A DNA stretch of 64,000 bases from [Pantoea] beijingensis (lineage in GTDB: Bacteria; Pseudomonadota; Gammaproteobacteria; Enterobacterales; Enterobacteriaceae), in NCBI RefSeq assembly GCF_022647505.1, contig NZ_CP071409.1, positions 930,001 through 994,000 of the forward strand. Direction: 5' to 3'. How positions within the stretch are numbered: the stretch's first letter is position 1; every line of letters begins with the position of its first letter. This document shows positions 19,918 through 30,456 of the stretch, piece by piece. The notes under the pieces are model-generated. The model saw only the letters and a list, made by a program, of their open reading frames with translations, was not told the origin of the DNA and made no database searches. The position numbers and the translations under genes are program-made.

Positions 19918-20537
19918 ACAAGCGTATAGATACGCTGTTGGCGCAACTGCGTCTGCAGGGCATTGACGACGAGCGTTTGCTAAAGGCCATTGAAGATGTG
20001 CCGCGTGAGCGCTTTGTTGACGAGGCTTTTGAACATAAAGCCTGGGAAAACGTGGCGTTGCCGATAGGTTCAGGCCAGACCATATCTCAGCCCTATATGG
20101 TGGCGAGAATGACTGCGTTACTGGAATTAACGCCAACGTCACGCGTGTTGGAAATTGGTACGGGATCGGGTTATCAGACCGCAATTTTGGCGCATCTGGT
20201 GGAACATGTTTGTTCTGTTGAGCGCATTAAAGGGCTGCAGTGGCAGGCTAAACGCCGGCTTAAACAGCTCGACCTGCATAATATTTCAACGCGACACGGC
20301 GATGGCTGGCAGGGTTGGCCATCACGTGGGCCGTTTGATGCCATCATTGTGACCGCGGCCCCGCCGGAAATTCCTGTTGAATTGATGTCACAACTGGATG
20401 AAGGCGGGATTATGGTGCTGCCGGTGGGAGAAGAGCAACAGATGCTGAAACGTATTCGCCGGCAGAGCGGCGAATTTGTGGTGGATACCGTTGAGGCGGT
20501 GCGCTTTGTCCCGCTGGTGAAAGGGGATTTGGCCTGA
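19911..20537 (+). CDS. pcm: Protein-L-isoaspartate O-methyltransferase
   Basis: Pcm uses S-adenosylmethionine to methylate L-isoaspartyl residues in damaged proteins so that they can revert to aspartate. The 208-residue product has SAM motif [16 protein letters not shown] and the family [15 protein letters not shown] segment. Its start overlaps the surE stop, with an AAGGA site inside surE. The order surE-pcm-nlpD-rpoS is conserved in enterobacteria. Confidence 0.97.
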   Translation: MVNKRIDTLLAQLRLQGIDDERLLKAIEDVPRERFVDEAFEHKAWENVALPIGSGQTISQPYMVARMTALLELTPTSRVLEIGTGSGYQTAILAHLVEHVCSVERIKGLQWQAKRRLKQLDLHNISTRHGDGWQGWPSRGPFDAIIVTAAPPEIPVELMSQLDEGGIMVLPVGEEQQMLKRIRRQSGEFVVDTVEAVRFVPLVKGDLA

Positions 20538-20703
20538 CCCAGCATTTCTATACAACTGATTAATGGCACGGTTGTTTCTATATTGTTAGTATCAGCGATT
20601 CTCATCGATCAGCGTGAGATACCGTGCGCTTAAAGCGTTTACGGTGGCTACGTCAGGATGTAAACCAATAGTTATTTTTAGTTTTTGCCGTCACGGGGGA
20701 TAA

Positions 20704-21774
20704 ATGAGCACGGGAAGCCCAGTATTTAAATTAAGCCGTATTGCGGCCGTTTCGCTTGTTGGTTTTTGGTTAGCGGGTTGTTCTAACGATTCAACGCAGG
20801 CTCCGATCAGTTCCGTCGGTGGAAACTCCGGTATGAGTAGTAGCCAGAACAGCGCTGGCGCTGCTTCGGGTGGTGGCATGATCGGTGGTGCGGTTCCGGC
20901 GATGCCGAGATCTGCTTCCGGTGCAAATTCAAACGTTGTGACCGAAAACGGGCACATTGTTTACAATCGAAGTTATGGGAATATTCCTAAAGGTAGTTAC
21001 AGCGGTGATACTTATACCGTGAAACGCGGTGATACGCTGTTCTATATTGCCTGGATTACCGGAAACGACTTCCGTGACCTGGCACAGCGCAATAATATCC
21101 CGGCTCCCTACGGTCTGAATGTCGGTCAGTCGTTGCAGGTGGCGAATGGCGCAGGAACTCCGATTACCGGTGGTAATGCGATTACCGTCGCGGATGCCAC
21201 CCAAGGTGGCGTACCGACGCCACCAAACTCTTCCCAAATAAAACCGGGAACGGTTGCACAGCAACCTGTTATTACGTATTCTGAAGATTCTGGAAAATCA
21301 AGTGGGGGCAAAATGCTGCCTTCATCGGGAACAACTGTTGCAACGACAACAGCCCCGGTTACTACCCCGACAGTCAGTAGTACAACGAACAGCACCACTC
21401 CGGTGGGAACCTGGCGCTGGCCTACTGAAGGTAAGATTATTGATAACTTCTCGGCTTCCGAAGGGGGCAATAAAGGAATCGATATCTCCGGGTCGCGTGG
21501 ACAACCTGTAGTATCTACCGCCTCTGGGCGCGTTGTATATGCAGGGAATGCTCTTCGCGGTTATGGTAATTTGATAATCATCAAACATAATGATGACTAC
21601 CTGAGCGCATATGCGCACAACGACACGATGCTGGTCCGTGAACAACAAGAAGTGAAAGCGGGTCAGAAGATCGCGACGATGGGCAGTACAGGTACCAGTT
21701 CAGTTAGATTGCATTTTGAAATTCGTTACAAGGGGAAATCCGTAAACCCGTTGCGTTATTTACCGCAGCGATAA
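20704..21774 (+). CDS. nlpD: Murein hydrolase activator NlpD (outer membrane lipoprotein)
   Basis: NlpD activates the amidase AmiC during septal splitting. The 356-residue product has a lipoprotein signal with lipobox LAGC (Cys26), a Ser/Gly-rich linker, a LysM domain (about residues 100-145: [14 protein letters not shown]), a second Pro/Thr-rich linker, and a C-terminal M23/LytM domain (about 235-352). The LytM metal ligands are changed (GIDISGS in place of the H-x3-D site, LHFEIR in place of HxH), as in known non-catalytic activators. In relatives the main rpoS promoter is inside this gene. It is 51 bp from rpoS. Confidence 0.95.
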   Translation: MSTGSPVFKLSRIAAVSLVGFWLAGCSNDSTQAPISSVGGNSGMSSSQNSAGAASGGGMIGGAVPAMPRSASGANSNVVTENGHIVYNRSYGNIPKGSYSGDTYTVKRGDTLFYIAWITGNDFRDLAQRNNIPAPYGLNVGQSLQVANGAGTPITGGNAITVADATQGGVPTPPNSSQIKPGTVAQQPVITYSEDSGKSSGGKMLPSSGTTVATTTAPVTTPTVSSTTNSTTPVGTWRWPTEGKIIDNFSASEGGNKGIDISGSRGQPVVSTASGRVVYAGNALRGYGNLIIIKHNDDYLSAYAHNDTMLVREQQEVKAGQKIATMGSTGTSSVRLHFEIRYKGKSVNPLRYLPQR

Positions 21775-21825
21775 ACCGGCAGAACCCTGGTGTTCTGCCT
21801 TAGGGATCACGGGTAGGAGCCGCTT

Positions 21826-22818
21826 ATGAGCCAGAATACGCTGAAAGTAAACGAGTTACACGAAGACGCGGAATTCGACGAGAACGGAGCTGAGATTTTT
21901 GATGAGAAGGCTCTTGTCGGAAATGATCCTGGTGATAACGATCTAGCAGAAGAAGAGTTGTTGTCACAAGGTGCGACGCAACGCGTTTTGGATGCGACGC
22001 AGCTCTACCTTGGAGAGATCGGTTATTCTCCATTGTTAACGGCAGAGGAAGAAGTGTTTTTTGCTCGCCGTGCATTACGAGGTGACGTGCCTTCTCGTCG
22101 CCGCATGATCGAAAGTAACTTACGTCTGGTGGTAAAGATTGCCCGCCGTTACAGCAATCGTGGTCTGGCACTACTTGACCTGATTGAAGAGGGAAATCTT
22201 GGCTTGATCAGAGCCGTTGAGAAGTTTGACCCGGAAAGAGGGTTCCGTTTTTCAACGTATGCCACCTGGTGGATTCGTCAGACAATCGAACGGGCGATAA
22301 TGAACCAAACCCGTACTATTCGTCTGCCAATTCACATTGTTAAAGAGCTTAATGTTTATCTGCGTACGGCGCGTGAACTCTCTCACAAGCTCGATCATGA
22401 GCCTAGTGCGGAAGAGATTGCCGAACAGCTTGATAAACCTGTTGATGATGTTAGTCGCATGCTACGTCTCAACGAACGCATTACTTCAGTCGACACTCCA
22501 TTAGGTGGAGATTCTGAAAAAGCGCTGCTGGATATTCTGGCCGATGAAAAAGACAACGGACCAGAAGATACCACGCAAGACGATGATATGAAGCAGAGCA
22601 TCGTCAAATGGTTGTTCGAATTGAATGCCAAGCAGCGTGAAGTGCTGGCACGTCGTTTCGGCCTGTTAGGCTATGAAGCGGCAACGCTTGAAGATGTTGG
22701 ACGTGAAATAGGTTTGACTCGCGAGCGTGTTCGTCAGATTCAGGTTGAAGGCTTGCGACGTCTGCGTGAAATTTTGCAGGCGCAAGGGCTGAATATTGAA
22801 GCGCTGTTCCGTGAGTAA
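21826..22818 (+). CDS. rpoS: RNA polymerase sigma factor RpoS
   Basis: RpoS (sigma 38) is the general stress and stationary-phase sigma factor. The 330-residue product has region 1.2 ([13 protein letters not shown]), region 2 ([16 protein letters not shown] and the [15 protein letters not shown] helix for -10 recognition), region 3, and region 4 with the C-terminal helix-turn-helix ([19 protein letters not shown]). It is full length and intact, with no sign of the truncations often seen in laboratory strains. A strong terminator follows. Confidence 0.98.
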   Translation: MSQNTLKVNELHEDAEFDENGAEIFDEKALVGNDPGDNDLAEEELLSQGATQRVLDATQLYLGEIGYSPLLTAEEEVFFARRALRGDVPSRRRMIESNLRLVVKIARRYSNRGLALLDLIEEGNLGLIRAVEKFDPERGFRFSTYATWWIRQTIERAIMNQTRTIRLPIHIVKELNVYLRTARELSHKLDHEPSAEEIAEQLDKPVDDVSRMLRLNERITSVDTPLGGDSEKALLDILADEKDNGPEDTTQDDDMKQSIVKWLFELNAKQREVLARRFGLLGYEAATLEDVGREIGLTRERVRQIQVEGLRRLREILQAQGLNIEALFRE

Positions 22819-22855
22819 GAGCGGCAGGCTTTAATCATTACGATGAGTAGATGCG

Positions 22856-22885
22856 AAAAGCGGTGGTTAACCCCACCGCTTTTTT
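22856..22885 (+). terminator. Intrinsic terminator after rpoS
   Basis: AAAAGCGGTGG (22856-22866) pairs with CCACCGCTTTT (22873-22883), and the T-run continues to 22885. It lies 38 bp after the rpoS stop. Confidence 0.9.
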
Positions 22886-23065
22886 ATTGGTCACAATACG
22901 CGTTTAATTATTTTCGCCCCAGAATGCGCGATTTCCGGGCGTGAACTTTGCTTCTGAGTTGCTAACGTTTACCTATCTCAAATACGACAGGAATCATTAT
23001 ATTTCTTCCCACCGCACATTGGCTGAGCCAACGAGCTTGCCCAACCGCCGTGCTGCGAAAAAAAT

Positions 23066-25642
23066 TTACACCAGTGACTTCAGTCGATAGATCCATTCCA
23101 GGGCCTGACGAGGGGAGAGCGAGTCAGGATCCAGCGCGTCCAGCGCGTCCAGAGCTGGCGAGGTTTCTTCGACCAATAAAGGGAGTTGTGCGCCGTCGAT
23201 ATGTGATGCTGCCGTACTGCCTGAGAGTGCTTCCAGCTCTTTCAGTTTCTGCCGGGCGCGTTTAATTACCTCTTTAGGGACACCGGCTAACGCGGCCACT
23301 GCCAGGCCGTAACTTTTACTGGCAGCACCATCCTGGACGCTGTGCATAAAGGCAATCGTATCACCATGCTCAACCGCATCCAGGTGAATGTTGGCAACGC
23401 CCTCCATTTTCTCTGGCAGAGTGGTCAATTCAAAGTAATGCGTCGCGAATAAGGTCATGGCTTTAATGCGATTTGCCAGCCCTTCTGCACAGGCCCAAGC
23501 CAGCGAAAGTCCATCATAGGTGGACGTCCCACGTCCAATTTCATCCATCAATACCAGGCTGTGCTCCGTTGCATTATGCAGGATGTTAGCCGTTTCGGTC
23601 ATTTCCACCATAAAGGTCGAGCGGCCGGAGGCCAGATCGTCTGCAGCACCGACACGCGTAAAAATACGATCGACAGGACCGATGGCGGCTTGCTCTGCAG
23701 GTACAAAGCTACCGATATAGGCCATAAGCACAATCAATGCATTTTGCCGCATATAGGTACTTTTACCCCCCATGTTGGGGCCGGTAATAATTAACATACG
23801 ACGCTGGGGTGACAGCGAAAGTGGGTTAGCAATAAACGGTTCTTTCAGAACCTGTTCAACCACCGGATGGCGACCACCACGCAGTGATATTCCGGCTTTT
23901 TCGCTCAACACTGGTCGCTTATAATCCAGCGTCCATGCGCGCTCGGCAAGGTTTACCAGCACGTCAAGTTCCGCCAGCGCGGCGGCACTGAGCAATAAAT
24001 TTTCCAGATGTGGTAGCAACAGATCAAATAACGCCTCATACATCGCTTTTTCTAATGCTAACGCCTTTCCTTTTGAGGTGAGCACTTTATCTTCGTACTC
24101 TTTTAACTCCGGGATAATGTAACGTTCTGCATTTTTCAGCGTCTGGCGGCGCACATAGTGAATAGGGACTAAATGGCTCTGCCCGCGGCTCACCTGAATG
24201 TAGTAGCCATGTATCGCGTTAAAGCCAACTTTTAACGTATCCAACCCCAGCTTTTCACGTTCGCGAATTTCCAGCCGATCTAAATAATCTGTTGCTCCAT
24301 CAGCTAGCGCGCGCCACTCGTCCAGCTCGGCATTGTAGCCCGGGGCAATGACGCCGCCGTCACGGACCAGCACCGGGGGGGATTCAATGATAGCTCGTTC
24401 CAGCAGCTCGCGTAGCTCATCAAACTGCCCCATTTGCGAACGTAGTGTTTGCAGATGTTCGACATCGATTTGCGCAAGCTGCGCGTTAAGTTCAGGAAGT
24501 TGCTGAAACGCGTGACGCATACGCGCAAGATCGCGTGGGCGAGCGGTGCGTAATGCCAGCCGTGCCAGAATACGCTCCAGATCGCCGACCTGGCGCAGAA
24601 CCGGTTGCAACGCTGAAAAGGGCTCTTGCAGAGCGGCAATACTTTCCTGGCGCTGGTTAATGATGTTGAGATCGCGGATGGGCATATGTAGCCAGCGTTT
24701 CAGCATGCGACTTCCCATCGGCGTAACGGTGCGATCCAGCACCGACGAGAGTGTATTATCGATTCCGCCAGCCAAATTTTGCGTGATTTCGAGGTTACGC
24801 CGTGTGGCGGCATCCATGATAATGCCATCCTGCTGGCGTTCCATGGTTAATGCACGAATATGGGGAAGGGAAGTACGCTGAGTATCTTTAACGTACTGCA
24901 GCAGACAGCCCGCCGCCCGGAGCGCCATATGGGCTTGCTCAACGCCAAAACCACTGAGATCGCGTGTGCCAAATTGCATGTTTAACTGCTGGCGAGCGGT
25001 ATCCGGTTCAAACTCCCACAGCGGACGCCGCCGTATTCCCCGACGATTCTCAACCAGCTCCATGGCGGCAAAGTCTTCCGGATAAAGCAGTTCCGCAGGA
25101 TTGGTGCGCTGCAGCTCTGCTGCCATGGTTTCTTTATCGGTTGGTTCGGCAAGGCGGAAGCGACCTGAGCTGATATCCAGCGTAGCGAAGCCAAACCCCC
25201 GCGATCCTTGCCAGATGGCTGCCAGCAAGTTGTCCTGGCGTTCCTGAAGCAGCGCTTCATCACTGATGGTTCCAGGCGTGACAATGCGGACGACCTTGCG
25301 CTCTACCGGACCTTTGCTGGTTGCCGGATCACCTATCTGTTCACAAATCGCGACGGATTCCCCCAGTTGCACCAGCTTTGCCAGGTAGTTTTCCACCGCA
25401 TGATAAGGCACGCCCGCCATAGGAATCGGTTCACCGGCAGAGGCACCTCGCTTCGTCAGTGAGATCTCCAGCAGTTGTGAGGCGCGTTTGGCATCTTCAT
25501 AAAAGAGCTCGTAAAAATCGCCCATGCGGTAGAACAGCAAGATGTCCGGATGCTCTGCCTTCAGGCGAAGGTATTGCTGCATCATGGGCGTATGGCTAGA
25601 GAAGTCCTTATCAAATGACTCATTCATATTGATTTTACTCAT
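23066..25642 (-). CDS. mutS: DNA mismatch repair protein MutS
   Basis: MutS recognises base mismatches and small loops and starts methyl-directed repair with MutL and MutH. The product has the N-terminal mismatch-binding motif [13 protein letters not shown], the connector and clamp regions, and the C-terminal ABC-type ATPase with Walker [16 protein letters not shown], Walker [16 protein letters not shown] and the ATHYFEL switch. I start at ATG 25642 (858 residues); ATG 25627 gives 853 residues, the E. coli length, and an upstream ATG at 25723 gives an unlikely extra 27 residues. It is convergent with rpoS, as in E. coli. Confidence 0.96.
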   Translation of the reverse strand: MSKINMNESFDKDFSSHTPMMQQYLRLKAEHPDILLFYRMGDFYELFYEDAKRASQLLEISLTKRGASAGEPIPMAGVPYHAVENYLAKLVQLGESVAICEQIGDPATSKGPVERKVVRIVTPGTISDEALLQERQDNLLAAIWQGSRGFGFATLDISSGRFRLAEPTDKETMAAELQRTNPAELLYPEDFAAMELVENRRGIRRRPLWEFEPDTARQQLNMQFGTRDLSGFGVEQAHMALRAAGCLLQYVKDTQRTSLPHIRALTMERQQDGIIMDAATRRNLEITQNLAGGIDNTLSSVLDRTVTPMGSRMLKRWLHMPIRDLNIINQRQESIAALQEPFSALQPVLRQVGDLERILARLALRTARPRDLARMRHAFQQLPELNAQLAQIDVEHLQTLRSQMGQFDELRELLERAIIESPPVLVRDGGVIAPGYNAELDEWRALADGATDYLDRLEIREREKLGLDTLKVGFNAIHGYYIQVSRGQSHLVPIHYVRRQTLKNAERYIIPELKEYEDKVLTSKGKALALEKAMYEALFDLLLPHLENLLLSAAALAELDVLVNLAERAWTLDYKRPVLSEKAGISLRGGRHPVVEQVLKEPFIANPLSLSPQRRMLIITGPNMGGKSTYMRQNALIVLMAYIGSFVPAEQAAIGPVDRIFTRVGAADDLASGRSTFMVEMTETANILHNATEHSLVLMDEIGRGTSTYDGLSLAWACAEGLANRIKAMTLFATHYFELTTLPEKMEGVANIHLDAVEHGDTIAFMHSVQDGAASKSYGLAVAALAGVPKEVIKRARQKLKELEALSGSTAASHIDGAQLPLLVEETSPALDALDALDPDSLSPRQALEWIYRLKSLV

Positions 25643-25787
25643 TTTTATATTCTTTCGTGTGCTCATGTGGTCCAAGGTAAAGCCCCCGTTAAACCCACAT
25701 ACACCCATAAATTTGTCGCTCATTTTTAGCCCGGAACGTGGCAGGTTACCTTCTCACCATTCTTGGGCTACAAATAGTGGTGATACG

Positions 25788-26157
25788 TTGAAAACAACTC
25801 TCAGCCAATCTTCTATTATCAATAAGTTAAGTATCAATATTAAGCCTGTACTCAGTAGTTCTGGAAAAGTTGTTTTCAAACCTAACCCACAACAGAAAGC
25901 ATACATCGTTTTGACGATCATCGTGGTTCGCCAGTAAGTTTCGGGGTTAAGGTAAGTTTGACGAAAAAAACCTATGTAATCCAGCGAAGAGTAGCCTCGT
26001 CATCGTAATGTCAGTGAAGTTAAGAAGCCAAGCTCTGTCTTGAAGGTAAAGGTTGGAAATGTGTCAGATTTTCCAAGTATCGATGACGCAAGGCAAGTTG
26101 TCCGACAGTTAGTTCAGACAATGCTCGCAACAAAGAGAAATCCTAACAAAATCAAAT
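25788..26157 (+). pseudogene. Frameshifted remnant of a phage-type tyrosine recombinase (N-terminal part)
   Basis: Three frames read in succession give the arm-binding N terminus of a P4/prophage-type integrase. From TTG 25788: LSINIKPVLSSSGKVVFKPN; shifting near 25915 to DDHRGSPVSFGVKVSLTKKT and YVIQRRVASSS; shifting again near 26000 to KVKVGNVSDFPSIDDARQV and RQLVQTMLATKRNPNKIK, then TGA. The catalytic C-terminal domain with the Arg-His-Arg-Tyr residues is absent. It is a dead scar of an integrative element beside mutS. Confidence 0.7.
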
Positions 26158-26835
26158 GAAAAATGGATGTTGTTGAGCTGAAGTGGTTTACTGAATTTGG
26201 TCACTTGTATCCGCTGATCGGCGTAATGAAAGGCAGTTGCGTCAGTTGGCACTAGTCTGTGTCGTGCTACTGACCCCCGCAGACTCCCGCCGATGGGACA
26301 GACGAGATTAACGATAGGTCAGTCCCGACACGCGTTGCCGGATGATGCAATGCTGAATGGCGATTGAAGGCAGTCTCAACTGCATTTAGGCGGGCAGCAA
26401 GGAGAACGATGGAATGCAGGCAATGGAGCTAGTGAATCGGGGGGGCGCCAGTATTGTTACTTGTTGCCGGAAACGATGAGTTATTCAGCGCCCGGGCGAT
26501 GAGAGAGTTCACGGAAAAAACGGTAACAGGCAACTGCGCTTCAGCGTCATTGAAAACAGCACGCATCTCGATTGCCTGTTTTTTGCTGAACAAGCGATCC
26601 GTCAGTATCTGCTGATGCTACGGCAGGAGGCGGTATGATCCGTTGCAAACTCACCTTACGTAATTCGCTGCGTAACGTAAAAGGTTTTAAGTTCAGCGAC
26701 AAAAGTGGTGTACAGGATTTACGGTGAGCTGCCGCTAAACATGCGGATTAAGTCAAAATATCAGGTATCTCTTTCTCGTAAGGATAGAACGGGCAAGTGC
26801 GTTTTACAGTTTATTGATAAGAAAAGGATAATTTT
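26158..26835. other. Degraded accessory sequence between integrase remnant and ivy
   Basis: No intact gene. A protein-like open frame without a good start ends at the TGA at 26636-26638 (includes NGNRQLRFSVIENSTHLDC and AEQAIRQYLLMLRQEAV). It overlaps, ATGA-style, a following ATG frame of 31 codons (MIRCKLTLRNSLRNVKGF and on) ending near 26728. These look like the broken ends of two coupled genes of unknown function, probably cargo of the same element as the integrase remnant. The ivy promoter lies towards the right end. Confidence 0.4.
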
Positions 26836-27288
26836 ATGAAAAAAACACTTATTGCACTATTTCTCTCATTTTCAGGTTTAGCCACATCCGCGTATGCGCA
26901 AGATGAACTAACCATCAGTAAACTGGCAGTGGATCAGGATACGAAGGCGGAGTTCCTGAAAATGGCGGCTAACCAGCATTTACCCAAATGGATAACTCAG
27001 GGTGGAACAGACTCTCAGGGCCAGAAAGTCAACATCGCAGGCAATCAGTATCTGGTGCTGACTTCATGCAAACCGCATGATTGTGGTTCACAACGAATCG
27101 CCGTGCTTTACGCCCCGGTAACGAAAAAAATAGCGGGTGTATTTTCCTCAGTAGATGAGAATACAGGTAATGAAAAACTACAGTGGTTAAATATACCTGA
27201 TGATTTGTCGATTGATGGGAAGACAGTCCTGCTCGCAGCACTGACAGGCAGCCTTGATAATCACCCGGATAGTTTCAATTTTAAATAG
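26836..27288 (+). CDS. ivy: Periplasmic inhibitor of vertebrate (C-type) lysozyme, Ivy family
   Basis: Ivy binds and inhibits C-type lysozyme in the periplasm, protecting peptidoglycan during host or predator attack. The 150-residue precursor has a signal peptide cut after AYA (about residue 21). It keeps the diagnostic CKPHDC loop (about residues 79-84), whose His plugs the lysozyme active site and whose two Cys form a disulfide. An AAAAGGA site precedes the ATG. It stands alone between a degraded element and gntP. Confidence 0.93.
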   Translation: MKKTLIALFLSFSGLATSAYAQDELTISKLAVDQDTKAEFLKMAANQHLPKWITQGGTDSQGQKVNIAGNQYLVLTSCKPHDCGSQRIAVLYAPVTKKIAGVFSSVDENTGNEKLQWLNIPDDLSIDGKTVLLAALTGSLDNHPDSFNFK

Positions 27289-27671
27289 ATGCTGGCTTGG
27301 TGGGGGAACTTTCCCCACCATAATTTTAGTCCAACAGTTCATAGCAAGGCGAAATTTGATTTGCTGTCATCGCTGATAGCAGCAGATTAGGTAGCGAGCC
27401 CCCATCATCTCTATGCTCATTTATCAGGCGCTGGACTCCAGGCTTATTGCCAACGCTATACTAGCCTGGCGGGTAAGCGCACTGGCATAAAAATGAGGCA
27501 GCAAGCGATCAAACGCATCATAAGTGAGGGCGTTGTTCAATTTGAAACGCCCCGGCAAGCTCTGCCTGTTGAAGGTGAGGTCCGAACAGCAGACAGAACT
27601 TGCCGGGAGGCGGGCACTGTCCAGCCGTTTTCCGATAGTCAGCATGCGGGACAGTATGCTTGTTAAAGGAA
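27289..27671. other. Gap between ivy and gntP
   Basis: Apart from the ivy terminator I see nothing secure. Short frames on both strands (one of about 73 codons on the minus strand) do not resemble proteins that I know. The convergent gntP gene ends at 27672 and I could not find a clear terminator for it. Confidence 0.5.
27298..27327 (+). terminator. Terminator after ivy
   Basis: TGGTGGGG (27298-27305) pairs with CCCCACCA (27313-27320) around a 7-nt loop, followed by TAATTTT. It starts 10 bp after the ivy stop. Confidence 0.7.
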
Positions 27672-29015
27672 TTAGCCAAAAAGGCTAATAATTAAGACAA
27701 TAATCAGTCCGACGACAGAGTTAACCAGTTCCAGCAGGCCCCAGGTTTTTAGTGTGTCTTTCACCGAGAGATCGAAGTAGCCTTTGAACAACCAGAATGA
27801 GGCATCATTTATGTGGGTCAGGGTATTAGAACCCGCTGCGGTTGCCAGTACCAGTAGCGCCGGATTGACCCCAACCATGTGTCCGGTCACCGGATCCAGG
27901 ATCGCTGCGCTAATAATGCCGGCGGCGGTCATGGCTGACACAACGCCCTGACCCGTTGCCAGACGGATTAGCACGGTAATAAGCCACGCCATGATGTAAG
28001 GCGAAATATTACTGTGGGACATCAGCATACCAATGGTGTTACCAATACCGGTATCAATGATGGTCTGCTTTAGTACGCCACCGGCGCCAATAATCAGAAT
28101 CACCATTGCGATACTTTTTACTGCATTTTCAAATGCATTCATCACCCATTGCATATCGTGACCACGTGCGGTGCCAAACAGGATGAATGCCACAATCATC
28201 GCGATAAACATCGCGATAGGCGAAGAGCCGATAAAGTTAACGACTCCCCACGCAGAAGTGCCCTTTACCAGCCATATGTTCGCGATAGTGGTGGCGATCA
28301 TAATAATGGCCGGGATCAAGGGGACTAAAATCGATACCCCAAAGGAGGGAAGGTTATTTTTGTCAATCGGGACATCAGCTTTCAGAAATGCAGGGGTTGG
28401 ACGTTCGAGATTACCGAGAAACTTGGGCAAAATAAGCCCTGCGCAGATAACGCTCGGGATGGTTACCAAAATACCATAGATATAGACCATGCCCATATCT
28501 GCGCCGTAAGCGTTCACTAGTGCAACCGGTCCCGGTTGTGGCGGAAATAATGAATGCGCTGTGGTTGCGGCAGCAATAGCCGGGATAGCCAGTTTCAGGA
28601 ATGGGACTTTGGCTTCAACAGCAATGACAATAATCAGCGGCGCCAGCATAATAAAGGCGACTTCGTAGAACATTGCCAGGCCGAAAATCAGACCGATGAT
28701 AATCACTGACAGTTGTACGTAGCGCAGGCCAAAACGGGCCAGTAGTGTGTGCGCAATTTGATATGCGGCACCTGAATCTACCATCAGTTTGCCAATAACG
28801 GCACCAAATACCACGATAATGGCAAGTTCACCTAGCGTATTGCCAAAACCGGTTTTCATCGTGTGCAGCAGGTCCATCAAATTCATGCCCGCCAGCATCC
28901 CGACAGCCAACGCCGCCAATAGTAGCGCGACCATTGAATTTATTCGAAATCGTAGATTCAGAACCAGCATAAGTGCGATGCCGAATACGACCCACAGGAT
29001 ATTGAGAATGTGCAT
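27672..29015 (-). CDS. gntP: GntP-family gluconate/fructuronate transporter
   Basis: GntP is an inner-membrane proton symporter for gluconate and, by regulation, hexuronate intermediates such as fructuronate. The product (447 residues from ATG 29015) is hydrophobic throughout, with 12-14 predicted membrane segments. It follows E. coli GntP very closely, including [20 protein letters not shown] and [23 protein letters not shown] 29015 gives the E. coli length and fits AAGG about 9 nt upstream; ATG 29021 would add two residues. It diverges from uxuR, its known regulator in E. coli, and the intergenic DNA has UxuR-type operators. Confidence 0.92.
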   Translation of the reverse strand: MHILNILWVVFGIALMLVLNLRFRINSMVALLLAALAVGMLAGMNLMDLLHTMKTGFGNTLGELAIIVVFGAVIGKLMVDSGAAYQIAHTLLARFGLRYVQLSVIIIGLIFGLAMFYEVAFIMLAPLIIVIAVEAKVPFLKLAIPAIAAATTAHSLFPPQPGPVALVNAYGADMGMVYIYGILVTIPSVICAGLILPKFLGNLERPTPAFLKADVPIDKNNLPSFGVSILVPLIPAIIMIATTIANIWLVKGTSAWGVVNFIGSSPIAMFIAMIVAFILFGTARGHDMQWVMNAFENAVKSIAMVILIIGAGGVLKQTIIDTGIGNTIGMLMSHSNISPYIMAWLITVLIRLATGQGVVSAMTAAGIISAAILDPVTGHMVGVNPALLVLATAAGSNTLTHINDASFWLFKGYFDLSVKDTLKTWGLLELVNSVVGLIIVLIISLFG

Positions 29016-29071
29016 TAACATTCGCCTTTTATTGGTTGAGCTGTTACTGGTTTGGTATGTACGTTACCGGT

Positions 29072-29085
29072 ATTGGTCAACCATT
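29072..29085. promoter_or_regulatory. UxuR/ExuR-type operator near gntP
   Basis: ATTGGTCAACCATT, close to the ExuR/UxuR consensus TTGGT-NN-ACCAA, 57 bp upstream of the gntP start. It is placed to repress gntP. Confidence 0.65.
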
Positions 29086-29302
29086 TATGAGATTGTTATC
29101 ACAGTGTCTTATTTATTTTTATTGATGATGTATGACGTGTTTGTACATGGATAGATGTGGTTTGGTTGTTTTAACGTTTGTTGTTTTTTATAAAAAATGT
29201 TTATATTCAATTGCTTGATTGTTTTTATGGCGTTAAGTCTTCGGCTTAGCGTAGTCTGGTTATTCTTCTCTGGTAATTGATAAAAAATCTCATTTTTATT
29301 TT

Positions 29303-29316
29303 AAGGTCAACCAATT
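29303..29316. promoter_or_regulatory. Weaker UxuR-type box, central
   Basis: AAGGTCAACCAATT matches the right half of the TTGGT-NN-ACCAA consensus fully and the left half in part. A further TTGGTTG half-site follows at 29321. Confidence 0.45.
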
Positions 29317-29576
29317 TTGATTGGTTGCGTGCTTTAACCACACTTTCATGCTGGTTGGCTGACGGGTTCCCTTTCTCTCTGCGGCAAGCAGAAAGATGAT
29401 TGATTTTCACGCGATAATGTAAAGTGCTTTTTGTAATGGTATGAATTATTAAATTATATTTTAGTGTTGTCAGGTCATGATATTCGCTCGTTTCAGTATG
29501 GGGTACGTCGTCGTATTGCCTTATGAAGCCGACAGGGCAGGTAATCAAATGAATATTGAACGTACAAAAAAGTTAT

Positions 29577-29592
29577 AATTGGTTGACCAGTT
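29577..29592. promoter_or_regulatory. UxuR-type operator near uxuR
   Basis: AATTGGTTGACCAGTT, a near-palindrome of the same TTGGT-NN-ACCA core, 87 bp upstream of the uxuR start. It suggests autoregulation. Confidence 0.65.
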
Positions 29593-29679
29593 GTTTGGTT
29601 TTGGCGCGGTGCCGATGCAAACATTTTTGCAGAATGCTATAGTCAGGTACTGAATAATCGCCTTTTACGACATGATTTT

Positions 29680-30456
29680 ATGAAATTTAATTCTTCACAG
29701 CACAGGCCTTATCAGGAAGTTGGCACGATGATTCGTGCTCTGATAGTACAAACACCGTACAACCCAGGGGAACGCTTACCGCCGGAGCGCGAAATCGCTG
29801 AAATGCTGGAGGTAAGTCGTACGGTGGTGCGCGAAGCGTTGATCATGCTTGAAATTAAAGGTTTGGTAGAAGTGCGACGCGGCGCCGGGATCTATGTCCT
29901 CAATAACAAGGTTCAGGAAGAGGGGATTGAGGGCACCGACGCAAACAATTGCAATGTCGCCGGTCCATTTGAACTGTTGCAGGCACGCCAGTTGCTGGAA
30001 AGTAATATCGCCGAATTTGCCGCTTTGCAAGCGACCCGTGAAGATATCATAAAAATGCGGCAGGCCTTACAGCTCGAAGAGCGAGAGCTTGCCAGCAGTG
30101 TGCCAGGAGGGTCCGAAAGCGGTGATATGCAGTTTCATCTGGCGATTGCTGAAGCGACTCACAACAGTATGCTGGTGGAGTTGTTCCGTCAGTCATGGCA
30201 GTGGCGGGAAAACAATCCTATGTGGCTCCAGCTACACTCCCACCTCCGTGACACCCATTATCGTAAAGAGTGGCTGGTCGATCATAAGCAGATCCTTGCC
30301 GCATTAATCAAAAAAGATGCCCGCGCGGCGAAACTTGCGATGTGGCAGCACCTGGAAAACGTCAAACGTCGTCTGCTGGAGTTCTCTAATGTGGATGATA
30401 TTGACTTTGACGGTTATCTGTTCGATTCCTGGCCGCTGGATAACGTTAACGCCTGA
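29680..30456 (+). CDS. uxuR: Hexuronate pathway regulator UxuR (GntR/FadR family)
   Basis: UxuR represses fructuronate and glucuronate catabolic genes (uxuAB) and gntP until the inducer fructuronate binds. The 258-residue product has an N-terminal winged helix (residues about 10-78: GERLPPEREIAEML, SRTVVREALIMLEIKGLVEV) and a C-terminal FCD ligand domain with GDMQFHLAIAEATHNSML. It is very similar to E. coli UxuR over its whole length, down to the ending DGYLFDSWPLD. The usual targets uxuA and uxuB are not in the window; only gntP is adjacent. Confidence 0.93.
   Translation: MKFNSSQHRPYQEVGTMIRALIVQTPYNPGERLPPEREIAEMLEVSRTVVREALIMLEIKGLVEVRRGAGIYVLNNKVQEEGIEGTDANNCNVAGPFELLQARQLLESNIAEFAALQATREDIIKMRQALQLEERELASSVPGGSESGDMQFHLAIAEATHNSMLVELFRQSWQWRENNPMWLQLHSHLRDTHYRKEWLVDHKQILAALIKKDARAAKLAMWQHLENVKRRLLEFSNVDDIDFDGYLFDSWPLDNVNA

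Larger units (their letters stand above)
29016..29679. other. gntP-uxuR divergent regulatory region
   Basis: A 664-bp AT-rich region with three copies of a TTGGT-YR-ACCA-like box (listed separately): one close to gntP, one central, one close to uxuR. An open frame of 100 codons on the minus strand (29246-29548) does not look like a protein. Promoters for both genes must lie here. Confidence 0.6.

Noticed and set aside
27424..27645. 73-codon minus-strand ORF between ivy and gntP
   Set aside because: Composition is fair, but there is no recognisable motif or ribosome binding site; it may be debris, but I cannot support it as a gene.
29246..29548. 100-codon minus-strand ORF between gntP and uxuR
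   Set aside because: Composition is not protein-like and it overlaps a UxuR-type box in a regulatory region.
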